Shown in pieces: positions 51,417 through 62,746 of a stretch of 64,000 bases of DNA. The notes beneath the pieces were generated by a model, which had not been told where the DNA came from, did not search any database, and saw only the letters and a list, made by a program, of their open reading frames with translations. The stretch is from Nonomuraea ceibae (GTDB lineage Bacteria > Actinomycetota > Actinomycetes > Streptosporangiales > Streptosporangiaceae), in assembly GCF_019396325.1 (NCBI RefSeq), contig NZ_JAHKRO010000040.1, positions 1-64,000 on the forward strand, in the 5' to 3' direction. Each line of letters begins with the position of its first letter. Position 1 is the stretch's first letter. A program made the translations under genes and the position numbers.

Positions 51417-52640
51417 TCACAGGGGGAGGCCGCCGGTGGCCGCGTTGGTGGAGCCGGTGGAGCGGTAGGCGTCGATGGTGCGCTCGGCGATGCGCATCTG
51501 GTGGATCTCGTCGGCGCCGTCGGCGAAGCGGGCCCAGCGGGCGTGCTGGAACATGTGGGCCAGCGGGGTGTCCGTGGAGTAGCCGAGGGCGCCGTGGACC
51601 TGGATGGCCCGGTCGACGATGCGGTTGAGGCTGCCCGCGACGAAGTGCTTGGCCATGGACACCTCGGTGCGGAAGTCCTCGCCCTTGTCGATCTTGGAGG
51701 CGGCGTGCAGGACCATGAGCTTGCACTGGTAGAGCTCCATGGCGGAGTCGGCGATGAGCCACTGGACGCCCTGCTTGTCGGCCAGCAGCGAGCCGTGGCT
51801 GTAGCGGTTGAGCGCCCGGTCGACCATCATGTCGAGCGCGGTCTCCGCCTGGGAGATCCAGCGCATGCAGTGGGCGAGCCGGGCGGGGCCGAGACGATAC
51901 TGGCCCAGGCGGTGGCCGTTGCCGCGTCCGCCGAGGATCTGCCCGGAGGGCACGCGCAGGTCCTTGATGACGATCTCGCTGTGGCCGGTCGAGCCGTGCA
52001 TGGTCTCGATCTCGCGGACGTCGTTCCAGCCGTCCTGGGGCAGGTCGATGAGGAAGGCGGTGTTGGCGCCGCGGGCGCCTTCGGGGACGTCGGGCTCGGT
52101 CCTGGCGATGAGGATGGCGAAGCTGGCCCGCCGGGCGTTGGAGATGAACCACTTGTGCCCGTTGATGACCCATTCGTCGCCGTCCTGGACGGCGTTGGTG
52201 CGGATGAGCGTCGGGTCCGAGCCGGCGACCTCGGGCTCGGTCATGGCGAAGCACGACATCTTGACGCCGTCGAGCAGGGGCCGCAGGTACTTGTCCTTCT
52301 GCTCGTCGGTGGCCCAGTGCAGCAGGGTGTGCATGTTGCCCTCGTCGGGGGCCTGGCAGTTGAGCACCCACGGCCCGAGCCGGGTCTTGGCCGCCTCCGA
52401 CTGCACCATGGCGAGCTCCACGTGGCCCAGGCCCATGCCGCCCCACTCCTTGGGCATGTGCGGCAGCCACAGCCCTTCGGCCTTGGCCTTCTCGCGCAGC
52501 TTGAAGATGCCGCGCAGGTAGGCGTCGCGGTCGCTCTCGCGCAGCTCCTCACTGGCGGGGATCACGACCTCCTGGATGAAGGCGCGCACCCGCTTGCGGA
52601 TCTCCTCGTGCTCGGGGGCGAGGGTGAAGTCGATGGCCAT
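51417..52640 (-). CDS. Acyl-CoA dehydrogenase
   Basis: A 407-residue flavoenzyme of the acyl-CoA dehydrogenase family, which forms the C2-C3 double bond of acyl-CoAs. FAD- and substrate-binding blocks are MSCFAMTEPEVAGSDPTLIRTNAV and WVINGHKWFISNA; the C-terminal helical domain has QVHGALGYSTDTPLAHMFQHARWARFADGADEIHQMRIAERTI. The residue before the GxDE-like stretch fits the later-helix glutamate of short/medium-chain relatives, but the exact base is not certain. It is nine bases downstream of a peptide-type ABC operon and probably its last gene, an unusual pairing. Confidence 0.92.
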   Translation of the reverse strand: MAIDFTLAPEHEEIRKRVRAFIQEVVIPASEELRESDRDAYLRGIFKLREKAKAEGLWLPHMPKEWGGMGLGHVELAMVQSEAAKTRLGPWVLNCQAPDEGNMHTLLHWATDEQKDKYLRPLLDGVKMSCFAMTEPEVAGSDPTLIRTNAVQDGDEWVINGHKWFISNARRASFAILIARTEPDVPEGARGANTAFLIDLPQDGWNDVREIETMHGSTGHSEIVIKDLRVPSGQILGGRGNGHRLGQYRLGPARLAHCMRWISQAETALDMMVDRALNRYSHGSLLADKQGVQWLIADSAMELYQCKLMVLHAASKIDKGEDFRTEVSMAKHFVAGSLNRIVDRAIQVHGALGYSTDTPLAHMFQHARWARFADGADEIHQMRIAERTIDAYRSTGSTNAATGGLPL

Positions 52641-52649
52641 GTCGTTCTC

Positions 52650-53616
52650 CTATTGGTCGGGATAGTGGCAGGCGACGAAGTGGTCGCCGCCGTTCAGCGA
52701 GCGGATCTCGGGCTCCTCCGCGGCGCACCGGGCGGCGGCGCGGGGGCAGCGGGTACGGAAGCGGCAGCCGGTGGGCGGGCTGACCGGCGACGGCGGCTCG
52801 CCGGTGATGAGCCGGTCGGCCGGGGGCAGGCCGAGGCCGCCGCCGGGGATGGAGGCGAGCAGCGCCCGCGTGTACGGGTGGGCGGGGCGGGCGACCAGCT
52901 CCTCGCTGGGGGCGAGCTCGCACGTCTTGCCCAGGTACATCACCAGGACGCGGTCGCTGACGTTCTTGACCACGGCCAGATCGTGGGCGATGAACACGAG
53001 CGTCAGCCCGAAACGGGCCTTGAGGTCCTCCAGCAGGCCGAGGATCTGGGCCTGCACCGACACGTCGAGCGCCGACACCGGCTCGTCGCAGATCACCACC
53101 TCGGGCTCCAGCACGAGGGCGCGGGCGATGGAGACGCGCTGGCACTGCCCGCCGGAGAACTCGTGCGGCCGCCGCTCGGCCGCCGTGGCCGGGTCGAGGC
53201 CGACGGCCTCCAGGACCTCGTCGACGGCCAGGCCGTCGTGGCCCCACACGCGCGGCCCCTCGGCGACGATGTCGCGGACGCGGCGGCGCGGGTTGAGCGA
53301 CGAGATCGGGTCCTGGAAGATCATCTGAAGCCGTCGCCGGGTGCGCCGCAGCGCCTCGCCGCGCAGCGTGGTCAGCTCGACGCCGTCCAGCCGCACCGAG
53401 CCGGATCGCGGCGGCGGGAGCTGGATGAGCGCCCGCGCGGTGCTCGACTTGCCGCAGCCGGACTCGCCGACGATGCCCAGCGTCTCGCCCCTGGCCAGGT
53501 CGAAGCTCACCCCGGACACGGCTCTGACGGTACGGCCGCGCCCGGCGGGGAACTCGACCACCAGGCCGACGGCCTGGAGCAGCACCTCGTCACGCGGGCG
53601 CAGGTGCGCCGTCCCG

Positions 53617-53627
<11 letters not shown>
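52650..53627 (-). CDS. Peptide/nickel-type ABC transporter ATP-binding protein (DppF/OppF-like)
   Basis: A 325-residue ATPase. Walker A is GESGCGKSS, the Q-loop is in IFQDPISSLNPRR, the signature is FSGGQCQR, and Walker B is VICDEPVSALD. The C-terminal oligopeptide extension has a Cys cluster (GCRFRTRCPRAAARC) that can bind an Fe-S centre in relatives. It overlaps the fused permease-ATPase gene by 11 bp and works with it as the second ATPase subunit. Confidence 0.94.
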
Positions 53628-55486
<1,859 letters not shown>

Positions 55487-55494
<8 letters not shown>

Positions 55495-56425
55495 GCCGGA
55501 TCCTCGGGTCCACGGCGGCGTACACGACGTCGACGGCGAAGTTGACCAGCACGTAGCCGACGGAGATCAGCACGACGCCGCCCTGAACGGTCAGGTGGTC
55601 GCGGGAGAAGATGGAGTCGACGATGAGCCGCCCGATGCCCGGCAGCCCGAACAGAGTCTCGATGATCACGGTGCCGCCGATGAGCGCGCCCATGTTGAGC
55701 CCGACGGCGGTGATCAGCGAGATCGCCGACGGGCGCAGCGCGTGCCGCCACAGGATGCGGCGCGGCGACAGCCCGCGGGCGCGGGCGAGCGTGATGTAGT
55801 CCTCCTGGAGGGTGGCGATCAGGTCGGCGCGCAGCAGCCGCGCGTACACGGCGAGCTGCCCGCAGCCGAGCGTGACGGCGGGGAGCAGCACCGAGGTGAT
55901 GTTCCACCCCAGATCCACCGAGATCGGCGTCCAGCCGGTGGCGGGCACCACCTGCCAGGTGACCGCGAACAGCAGGATGAGCAGCACCCCGAGCACGAAC
56001 ACCGGCGTGGACAGCAGCGCGAAGCTCAGCACGGTCAGCGCCTGGTCGAGCGCCCTCCCGGCCCGGCGCGCGGCGGCGATGCCCACGGGGACCGCCAGCC
56101 CGAGCGCCACGACCTGGGCGGCCACGAGCAGCTCCAGCGTGACCGGCAGCCGCTCGGCCAGCTCGCCCGCGACCGGCGTCCGGGTGATGGGCGAGGTGCC
56201 GAAGTCGCCGGTGAGCAGGTCGCCGAGCCAGCCCGCGTAGCGGACGAGCAGCGGCTCGTCCAGGCCGAGTTCCTGCCGGAGCCGCGCGCGGGCCTCCTCG
56301 TCCGCGCCGATGCCGAGGATCTGCGTGACCGGGTCGCCGGGCAGCAGCGCGAGCATCACGTAGGACAGGAACGTCACCACGAGCAGCACGATCACGAGCC
56401 GGGCCAGCCGGTGCAGGACGATCAC
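55487..56425 (-). CDS. Peptide-type ABC permease (DppB-like)
   Basis: A 312-residue integral membrane subunit with six helices from GTG 56425, which overlaps the binding-protein stop (GTGA). Typical blocks are LPGDPVTQILG near the N-terminus, RQELGLDEPLLVRYAGWLGDLLTGDFG and the EAA loop DYITLARARGLSPRRILWRHALRPS. It pairs with the DppC part of the fused protein to form the channel. Confidence 0.94.
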
Positions 56426-58050
56426 CGCGGGCTGACCCAGAGCTGCGTGAACGGGTGGTACGGCACGGGCGAGCCGGTCAGCGGCAGCCCCTTCTCGCCG
56501 TCGGGCAGCACCTGCTCGCCGATGCCGCGCACCTTGGTCCTGGCCACGACCGCGCCGGTGTCGAGGTGGTCGACGAACACGAACGGCACCAGCTCGCGCA
56601 GCCGCTCCTGGACGGTGGCGTACGCCTGCTTGCGGGCGCTCTCGTCCGGGTTCGTCCGGCCGAGGTCGAACGCCTTGCTGAGCTTGTCGTCCCGCAGCCG
56701 GGTGAAGTTCAGCGAGACCTGGCCGACGGGCTTGGAGTACGCCTGGTGCATCCAGATGTACTCGCCGTCGGGGTCGGGGGAGGAGAACTGCACCCACACG
56801 GTGGCGGCGTAGTTGCCGGTGACCGCCCGGTTGATGAGGTCGGCCTGGTCGGCCTGCTTGATCGTCACGTCCACGCCGGCCTTGCGCCACATGTCCTGGG
56901 CCAGCTCGATGCCCTGCATGGTGTTCGGGTCGGGGGTGGAGATGATCTCGAACGCGATCGGTCCCTTCTCCGCCTCGACCTCCTTGACCAGCGCGGTCGC
57001 CTTGGCCAGGTCGTAGGCGGGGTAGGCGCCGCCACCGGCGTACCACGGGGAGTCGCGCGACCACGGCCCGTCGGCCGGCTGGGTGAGCCCGCCGCGCAGC
57101 GTCTTGATGATCGTCGCCCGGTCCAGCGCGTGCGCGAGCGCCCGGCGCACCCGCAGGTCGTCGAGTGGGGCGACGGCGGTGTTGAGCAGGAACATGTACT
57201 CCGGCACCGCCATGCCCCGGGCCCGATGAACGGTGTAGGCGTCCTTCTGGCCGCCGTACTTGGTGATGTCCTCGTCGCGGGTGGTGCCCATGGCGTCGAT
57301 GCCGCCCGCTTCCAGGGTCTGCGCCCGGGTCTGGCTGTCGGGCAGGATGCGGAACTCGATCTCGTCCAGGTACGGCAGCCCGTCCCGCCAGTAGTCCGGG
57401 TTGCGGGTCACGACCATGCGGCTGTCGGGCACGTACTCCTTGAAGACGAACGCGCCGGTGCCGACGGGTTTGACGCTGGCCGTCCCGGGGTCGCGCAGCG
57501 ACGCGGGCGGCACGATCATGCCGAGCTGGGCGGCCAGGTAGTAGGGGAAGGCCACCCACGGCTGGTTGAGCTTGACCGTGACCGTCATCGGGTCGGTGAG
57601 CTCGAAGGACTCGACGGGCACGAGGACCGCGTTGTTGAGCGGGGAGGCCTTCTGCGCCTCCAGGTTGGCCTTGACGACGTCGCCGGTCAGGGCCAGGCCG
57701 TCGTGGAAGGAGATGCCGGGCCGGACCTTGATCGCCCACTCGTCGTAGGTCTCGTTCGGGGTGAGCGATTCGGCGAGGTAGGGCTTCCAGTCGCCGTTCG
57801 CGTCAACGGTGACGAGGGGTTCGATGACGGTGCCGACCATGCTGTAGCTCTGCGAGGCGAACTGGTCGGTGACGGGGTTGAGTCCGTTGGCGTCGGCGCT
57901 GAGCCCGTAGACCAGCCGGCCGCCTCTCTGGGGGCCTGACGGCGCCTTCGACGACGGGTTTTCCGGCACGGCGACGGGCCGTTGCCCGCTGCACGCGACG
58001 AGCAGCAGCGTCGCCAGCGACAGTGCCGCGGGCCCTCTCCAGCGTTTCAT
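56422..58050 (-). CDS. Solute-binding lipoprotein of the peptide ABC importer (SBP_bac_5)
   Basis: A 542-residue extracytoplasmic lipoprotein. The lipobox is LLLVACSG with the lipidated Cys near residue 20. The family core includes LVYGLSADANGLNPV, WAIKVRPGISFHDGLALTGDVVKANLE and NPDYWRDGLPYLDEIEF. GGAGGAGG precedes ATG 58050. It is the first gene of a five-gene operon whose promoter region contains a 30-bp palindrome shared with the divergent TetR gene. Ligands of this family include peptides, nickel and diverse small molecules. The terminal acyl-CoA dehydrogenase hints at a carboxylic or acylated ligand. Confidence 0.93.
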   Translation of the reverse strand: MKRWRGPAALSLATLLLVACSGQRPVAVPENPSSKAPSGPQRGGRLVYGLSADANGLNPVTDQFASQSYSMVGTVIEPLVTVDANGDWKPYLAESLTPNETYDEWAIKVRPGISFHDGLALTGDVVKANLEAQKASPLNNAVLVPVESFELTDPMTVTVKLNQPWVAFPYYLAAQLGMIVPPASLRDPGTASVKPVGTGAFVFKEYVPDSRMVVTRNPDYWRDGLPYLDEIEFRILPDSQTRAQTLEAGGIDAMGTTRDEDITKYGGQKDAYTVHRARGMAVPEYMFLLNTAVAPLDDLRVRRALAHALDRATIIKTLRGGLTQPADGPWSRDSPWYAGGGAYPAYDLAKATALVKEVEAEKGPIAFEIISTPDPNTMQGIELAQDMWRKAGVDVTIKQADQADLINRAVTGNYAATVWVQFSSPDPDGEYIWMHQAYSKPVGQVSLNFTRLRDDKLSKAFDLGRTNPDESARKQAYATVQERLRELVPFVFVDHLDTGAVVARTKVRGIGEQVLPDGEKGLPLTGSPVPYHPFTQLWVSPR

Positions 58051-58081
58051 CGACGCCTCCTCCCGGTCAGCCCCCGAGAGC

Positions 58082-58111
58082 AATTTCACCGATAGTACTA
58101 TCGGTGAAATT
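58082..58111. promoter_or_regulatory. Thirty-bp perfect palindrome, proposed TetR operator
   Basis: The half-site AATTTCACCGATAGT (58082-58096) is followed directly by its exact reverse complement (58097-58111). It lies between the binding-protein start (58050) and the TetR start (58153) and is AT-rich relative to its surroundings, so it probably overlaps both promoters. Confidence 0.85.
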
Positions 58112-58152
58112 CGACACAAGCCCCTTGGCTAGAGTTGTCGCCGGAGGTGCCC

Positions 58153-58779
58153 GTGACCCACACACCGCTCACCAGGAGCGAGGCCAAGGACCTGACCAGG
58201 CGCAGGCTGATCCGGGCGGCGCTGGCGATCCTCGACAAGGAGGGCGAGGCCGGACTGACCACCCTCAAGGTCGCCAAGGCCGCGGGCATCGCCCAGTCCA
58301 CCTTCTACGTCCACTTCAAGGACAAGCAGGACCTGCTGCGCTCGCTCGGCGACGAGGGCGGCGAACGGCTGCGCCGGTCCATGCGCGAGGTCCGGCGGCA
58401 GGCGCGCGAGACCCACGACGCCGAACGGCACCGCGAGGCCTTCCGCATCCCGATCGAGGCCATCTGCCGCCACCCCGAGCTGCTGCGCATCCTCCAGCGG
58501 GCCCGCCACGACCCGGCCTCGCCGCTGCGCGAGTTCGCCATCGAGACGGCGGCCGCCTACCGCGACCACCACGCCGCCGACCTGGCCGCGCTCGGCTACA
58601 CCGCCGACGACGAGCGCGACCGGCGACGCCTGGAGATGATCGCCGAAGGCGTCAACGCGGCCACCAACGCGCTGGCGCTCGGCCACCTCGAAGGCCGCTA
58701 CCCCGACGTCGAGGAGGTGCTCGACGTGCTCGTCGCGCTGTCCAACGGGGCGCTGCGGCTGCTCAGGTCGGGAGCCTAG
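58153..58779 (+). CDS. TetR-family regulator of the ABC importer operon
   Basis: A 208-residue repressor. GTG 58153 is chosen because GGAGG (58143-58147) sits five bases upstream; the ATG 18 bp earlier has no such site. HTH is near residues 20-60 (LTTLKVAKAAGIAQSTFYVHFKDKQDLL). The C-terminal ligand domain is helical with a His/Asp-rich stretch. It diverges from the ABC operon across the 30-bp palindrome and most likely represses both. Its end overlaps the convergent esterase by four bases. Confidence 0.92.
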   Translation: MTHTPLTRSEAKDLTRRRLIRAALAILDKEGEAGLTTLKVAKAAGIAQSTFYVHFKDKQDLLRSLGDEGGERLRRSMREVRRQARETHDAERHREAFRIPIEAICRHPELLRILQRARHDPASPLREFAIETAAAYRDHHAADLAALGYTADDERDRRRLEMIAEGVNAATNALALGHLEGRYPDVEEVLDVLVALSNGALRLLRSGA

Positions 58780-59690
58780 GCCGCCCAGTGGGTGGCCGGG
58801 AGCAGCGCCAGCTTGTTGAGGGCGGTCGCGACCAGGTCGGCGAAGACCGAAGCGCCGTGCTCGGAGGTGTGGGTGTCGTCCTGCTTCTCCCGCGACAGGT
58901 AGAGCGACTTCGACTCCTCCGGGCCCAGTGACTCGACCAGCTCACGGCTGTCGCGGGTGAGGTCGATGAGCGCCACGCCCTGCGCCGCCGCCACCGTGCG
59001 CATCTCCGCCGGCAGGTCCACGCCGAGCCCGTTGACGATCAGCCCGTCGAGGTCCAGCCGGGAGCCGGTGAAGCGGCGCCGCACGACCGGCGTCACCAGC
59101 ACCGGCGTCGCGCCCCTGGCCTCGATGCCGTGCACGATCCGCGTCAGGTTGGAGCGGAACTCGACGGCGCTGGTCTGCTTGTCGTTGTGGCCGAACTGCA
59201 CCAGCGCCACGTCACCGGGGCAGAGCTGGTCGCGCATCTCCGCCCACATCGCCGGATTGGCCAGGAACGACGCCGAGCTCTCACCCGACCCCGAATGGTT
59301 GACCACCGACAGGCCGCGCCCGAAATGGCGAGGCAGCCGCTGACCCCACCCGGTGTAGGGGGCGGTCGCCTGGTCGGTGACCGTGGAGTCGCCCGCCAGG
59401 AACAGCGCCCGGCCGCGGGTGCGCGCCAGCTCGATCGCGCGCACCTCCGGGGCCGGGCCGGTGAACGTCAGCGTCAGCCCCGGGCAGCCGTCGCCGTCGT
59501 AGCCGTTCTGCTGGCTCTCCGGCGTGCGGACGTTGACGGTGAACGCGTGCCGCGCCGGGCCGTCGCCGGGCGAGGCGATCGCCATCAGCCGGCGGGCCTC
59601 GGCCAGCACGTGTGTGGTCGCGCCACCGATCACGACAGACACGTCATAGTGTCCCGGGTCGACGTCGAAGATGCGGATGATCGGTGTCAC
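58776..59690 (-). CDS. SGNH hydrolase, rhamnogalacturonan acetylesterase-like
   Basis: A 304-residue carbohydrate esterase. Residues 1-85 form a beta-rich N-terminal domain; the SGNH domain follows with block I AGDSTVTDQ (catalytic Ser), block II Gly in NHSGSGESSASF, block III FGHNDKQ and block V DDTHTSEHG (Asp and His). These are the marks of rhamnogalacturonan acetylesterases (CE12). No signal peptide is visible, so it may act on imported oligosaccharides. It lies 10 bp downstream of the acyl-CoA ligase on the same strand. Pectin deacetylation is likely but not proven. Confidence 0.88.
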   Translation of the reverse strand: MTPIIRIFDVDPGHYDVSVVIGGATTHVLAEARRLMAIASPGDGPARHAFTVNVRTPESQQNGYDGDGCPGLTLTFTGPAPEVRAIELARTRGRALFLAGDSTVTDQATAPYTGWGQRLPRHFGRGLSVVNHSGSGESSASFLANPAMWAEMRDQLCPGDVALVQFGHNDKQTSAVEFRSNLTRIVHGIEARGATPVLVTPVVRRRFTGSRLDLDGLIVNGLGVDLPAEMRTVAAAQGVALIDLTRDSRELVESLGPEESKSLYLSREKQDDTHTSEHGASVFADLVATALNKLALLPATHWAA

Positions 59691-59700
59691 GGGGTCCCTT

Positions 59701-61188
59701 TTATCGCCCGCCTGTGCTGAGTGGCAGGGCGATGGCGCGCTTGAGGATCTTGCCGGTCGGGGTAACCGGCAGCTCGTCCACGAACGAGACGTGCCGGGGG
59801 TATTTGTAGGCCGCCACCCGTTCGCGGACGAACGCGCGCAGCGTCTCGGCGTCGACAGGCATCCGCAAGGCCACCACGGCGGCGATCTCCTCTCCGAGTT
59901 CGGGGTGGGGGACCCCGATCACCGCGGCCTGCCTGACGGCCGGGTGCTCGTAGAGGACCTCCTCCACCTCGCGAGAGTACACGGTATAGCCCCCGCGGAT
60001 GATCACATCGCGTCGTCTGTCCACCAGGAAGAAAAAACCATCCCCGTCGACCCTTCCGAGGTCCCCGGTATGAAACCAGCCACCCCGGATGGCCTCCGCC
60101 GTGGCCGCCGGATTGTTCCAGTAGCCCTTCATCACGTTCGGGCCGCGGATGACGATCTCGCCCACCTCGCCGCACGGCACCTCGTGGCCGTCCTCGTCCA
60201 CGACCCGCATCTCGATGCCGCGCACCGGCCAGCCGACCGAGCCGGGGCGGCGGCCGTCGCCGCTGCGGTTCGTGGCGGCCAGCGCCGAGGTCTCGCTGAG
60301 CCCGTACCCCTCGACGATGCGGCAGCCGTAGCGGGTCTCGAAGGCGCGCAGCACGTCCACCGGGAGCGGGGCGCCGCCGGAGACGCAGACCCGCAGCAGC
60401 GACAGGTCGGAGACGCCCGGATGGTCGAGCAGCGCGATGTACATGGTCGGCACGCCCTGCAGCACCGTCACCCCGTCGCGGCGGATCACCTCCAGCGCCC
60501 GGCCCGCCTCGAAGCGGCGCATCAGCGTCAGCCGCGCGCCCGCGTGCACGGTCGCGTTGAGCGAGCAGGTCTGGCCGAAGGAGTGGTAGAGCGGCAGCGC
60601 CCCCAGCACCACGTCGTCGACGCCGAGCGCGTGCATGCGGGCCACGGTGGCGGCGTTGCCGCCCAGGTTGCCGTGGGTGAGCTCGATGCCCTTGGCCCGG
60701 CCGGTGGTGCCCGCCGTGTAGTGGATCACCGCGGTCTCGCCGTCGTCGCGCGGGACGACGCCCTCCTGCGGCGGCAGGCCGCGCAGCAGCCGGCGGAACT
60801 CGTCGGGGACGACGAAGAACAGGTCGGTGCGGGTGCCGGCGGTGCCCGCCTCGGCGGTCTCGGCGAACGCGTGCCAGGCGATCAGCAGCCGGGCCTGGCA
60901 GTCGCCCACGTACGAGGCGATCTCACGTTTTCTCAGCAGCGGGTCGAGCGGGACCACCACGGCCCCGACCCGCAGCACCCCGTAGTAGACGGCGGCGAAC
61001 TCCGGCACGTTCGGCAGCATGATCGCCACGCGGTCGCCGGGCCCGACGCCGCGCTGCCGCAGCAGCGTCGCGATCCGCGCGGTCATCAGGTCGAGCGCGG
61101 CGTAGCTGAGCCGTGTCTCGTCCAGCGTGACGACCGTCCGTTCGCCGAGTCGCTCGGCGGACCTGTGGAGCCGGTCGGCGAGGTTCAT
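59701..61188 (-). CDS. AMP-dependent acyl-CoA synthetase/ligase
   Basis: A 495-residue ANL-family enzyme that would activate a carboxylic acid with ATP and join it to CoA. The P-loop-like motif is HYTAGTTGRAKGIELTH, the A5 motif is YGLSETSA, and the A7-A8 motifs are HTGDLGRVDGDGFFFLVDRRRD with a terminal PTGKILKRA supplying the catalytic Lys. ATG 61188 overlaps the PucR stop (ATGA), so the two are coupled. Next to a PucR regulator and a branched-chain-type ABC operon, an aromatic or branched carboxylate is plausible; medium/long-chain fatty acids also fit. Confidence 0.9.
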   Translation of the reverse strand: MNLADRLHRSAERLGERTVVTLDETRLSYAALDLMTARIATLLRQRGVGPGDRVAIMLPNVPEFAAVYYGVLRVGAVVVPLDPLLRKREIASYVGDCQARLLIAWHAFAETAEAGTAGTRTDLFFVVPDEFRRLLRGLPPQEGVVPRDDGETAVIHYTAGTTGRAKGIELTHGNLGGNAATVARMHALGVDDVVLGALPLYHSFGQTCSLNATVHAGARLTLMRRFEAGRALEVIRRDGVTVLQGVPTMYIALLDHPGVSDLSLLRVCVSGGAPLPVDVLRAFETRYGCRIVEGYGLSETSALAATNRSGDGRRPGSVGWPVRGIEMRVVDEDGHEVPCGEVGEIVIRGPNVMKGYWNNPAATAEAIRGGWFHTGDLGRVDGDGFFFLVDRRRDVIIRGGYTVYSREVEEVLYEHPAVRQAAVIGVPHPELGEEIAAVVALRMPVDAETLRAFVRERVAAYKYPRHVSFVDELPVTPTGKILKRAIALPLSTGGR

Positions 61189-62555
61189 GGCAACGACCGT
61201 ACGCCGGGTGCCCCTCGGTCCTCATTGGTCGCGGTGGCCAGTCTTTTCCCGTCGGGATTGGTGGGGGGCAGCGCGTCCTGGAGCGCGATGGCCACCAGCA
61301 GCTCCACGAGGTCGTCGATGCGGCGCAGGCTGAGCCCGGTGCGCTCCTGGATGCGGCGCAGCCTGTACTGCGCGGTGTTGGGGTGGATCTGCAGCCGTTC
61401 GGCGGCGGTGCGCAGGTTGAGGTCGGCGGCGGCGAAGGCGCGGATCGTCGCGGTGAGCACGCCGCCGCGCGCCCGGTCCTCGTCCAGCAGCGCGGTGATG
61501 CGCGGATCGACCAGGTGGCGCGCGGTGTCGTCGGCGCGCAGCGCCAGATACTGGAACGCGGTGATCCGGGGCAGCGCGGCCACGCCGCCGCCCTCGGGCA
61601 GGAAGTCGAGCACCGCGCGGGCCTCCTGGTAGGCCTGCGGGATCTGGGCGGTGCCCGCGCCGACGGTGCTGATGCCCATCGCCAGCACGATGCCCTCGGC
61701 CAGCAGCGTCTCGCGCACGGCCTGGAGCCGGTCGCACAGCTCGCCGGCGTCGCCACCTGGGCCGAGCACCGGGATGGCCACGATCTCCGACTGCCGCACC
61801 ACCGACAGCGTCCGCCCGCCGGGGCCGCCGGACCTGGCGATGGCCGCGCAGGCCGCGTGGCGGGCGTCGGCGCCCCGGTCGGGCCCTCTCGGCACGGCCG
61901 TGCGCAGCCCGAGCACGACGGCCACGACCACGAGCAGCGGCGTGCGCGACTCGGGCGCCAGGCCGTGCGCCTGGGCGGCGGCGAGCTGCGGTCCGCGCGT
62001 CGGCATCGCCCCGGCCAGCAGCGTCTCCAGCAGATCGCGGCTCTCGCGCACCGCCTCGGCGGCGGCGTACTGCTGGAACTCCATGTAGGCGTTGGCGGCG
62101 TGCGTGCTGGCGAAGTCGCAGTAGCGCATGACCATCGCGGCCAGCGACAGCGCGGCCTCGTGGCCGGCGAACGAGCGTCCTGCCCTGGCCAGCACCGACT
62201 CCCAGAAGACCTGCTGGCCGACGCGGAAGGCGTTGATGTAGTCGGCCAGCGGGAGCCCGGCCCTGGCCCGGCGCATGGCGGCCTGCCGGGTGTGGGCGAC
62301 GTCGTCCGGCGTCACCGTCCGCTCCTCCAGGAGGACGGCGAGCTTGCTGCCGTAGTGGCGCATCACCTGGTCGCGCACGTCGGCCAGGAACTCGGGGGTC
62401 TGGGCCGCGTAGGCGGGGATCTCGGCCCGCATGGCGGCCACCGCCGTGTCGGCCAGGTCGTCGAGGTCGGCGAGCAGCTCGGCGAGGATGCGCGCGCGCT
62501 CGGCGCGGACAGGCCCGGCGCCGGTGAACGTCTCCATGCCGGAAGCACTGGACAT
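61185..62555 (-). CDS. PucR/CdaR-type regulator
   Basis: A 456-residue regulator from ATG 62555 (MSSASGMETF; ATG 62537 is an alternative, and a TTG at 62591 also keeps the frame). The N-terminal helical sensor (about 25-190) includes ARAGLPLADYINAFRVGQQVFWE. A GGDEF-like central domain follows. The C-terminal PucR HTH_30 is TIRAFAAADLNLRTAAERLQIHPNTAQYRLRRIQERTG. PucR-like activators usually respond to catabolic substrates. It is coupled to the ligase and divergent from the LivG/LivF genes, so it may control both. Confidence 0.9.
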   Translation of the reverse strand: MSSASGMETFTGAGPVRAERARILAELLADLDDLADTAVAAMRAEIPAYAAQTPEFLADVRDQVMRHYGSKLAVLLEERTVTPDDVAHTRQAAMRRARAGLPLADYINAFRVGQQVFWESVLARAGRSFAGHEAALSLAAMVMRYCDFASTHAANAYMEFQQYAAAEAVRESRDLLETLLAGAMPTRGPQLAAAQAHGLAPESRTPLLVVVAVVLGLRTAVPRGPDRGADARHAACAAIARSGGPGGRTLSVVRQSEIVAIPVLGPGGDAGELCDRLQAVRETLLAEGIVLAMGISTVGAGTAQIPQAYQEARAVLDFLPEGGGVAALPRITAFQYLALRADDTARHLVDPRITALLDEDRARGGVLTATIRAFAAADLNLRTAAERLQIHPNTAQYRLRRIQERTGLSLRRIDDLVELLVAIALQDALPPTNPDGKRLATATNEDRGAPGVRSLP

Positions 62556-62746
62556 GCCCGGGATGATCCATGCCGGTCGCGGCGCGGTCAACGGGTTGTG
62601 ACCGGTCCGAGACAGAGCCTGTGCTCCGACGACAACCTTCGCGGCGCAGGTTGGGTCACCGTGCCCAATGCGGTCATAGACGGCCGGATCCTACGCTGAC
62701 CCCAATTGCAGAACAATCTTCCGCTCGCTGCGCCCCAGGAGGCCGG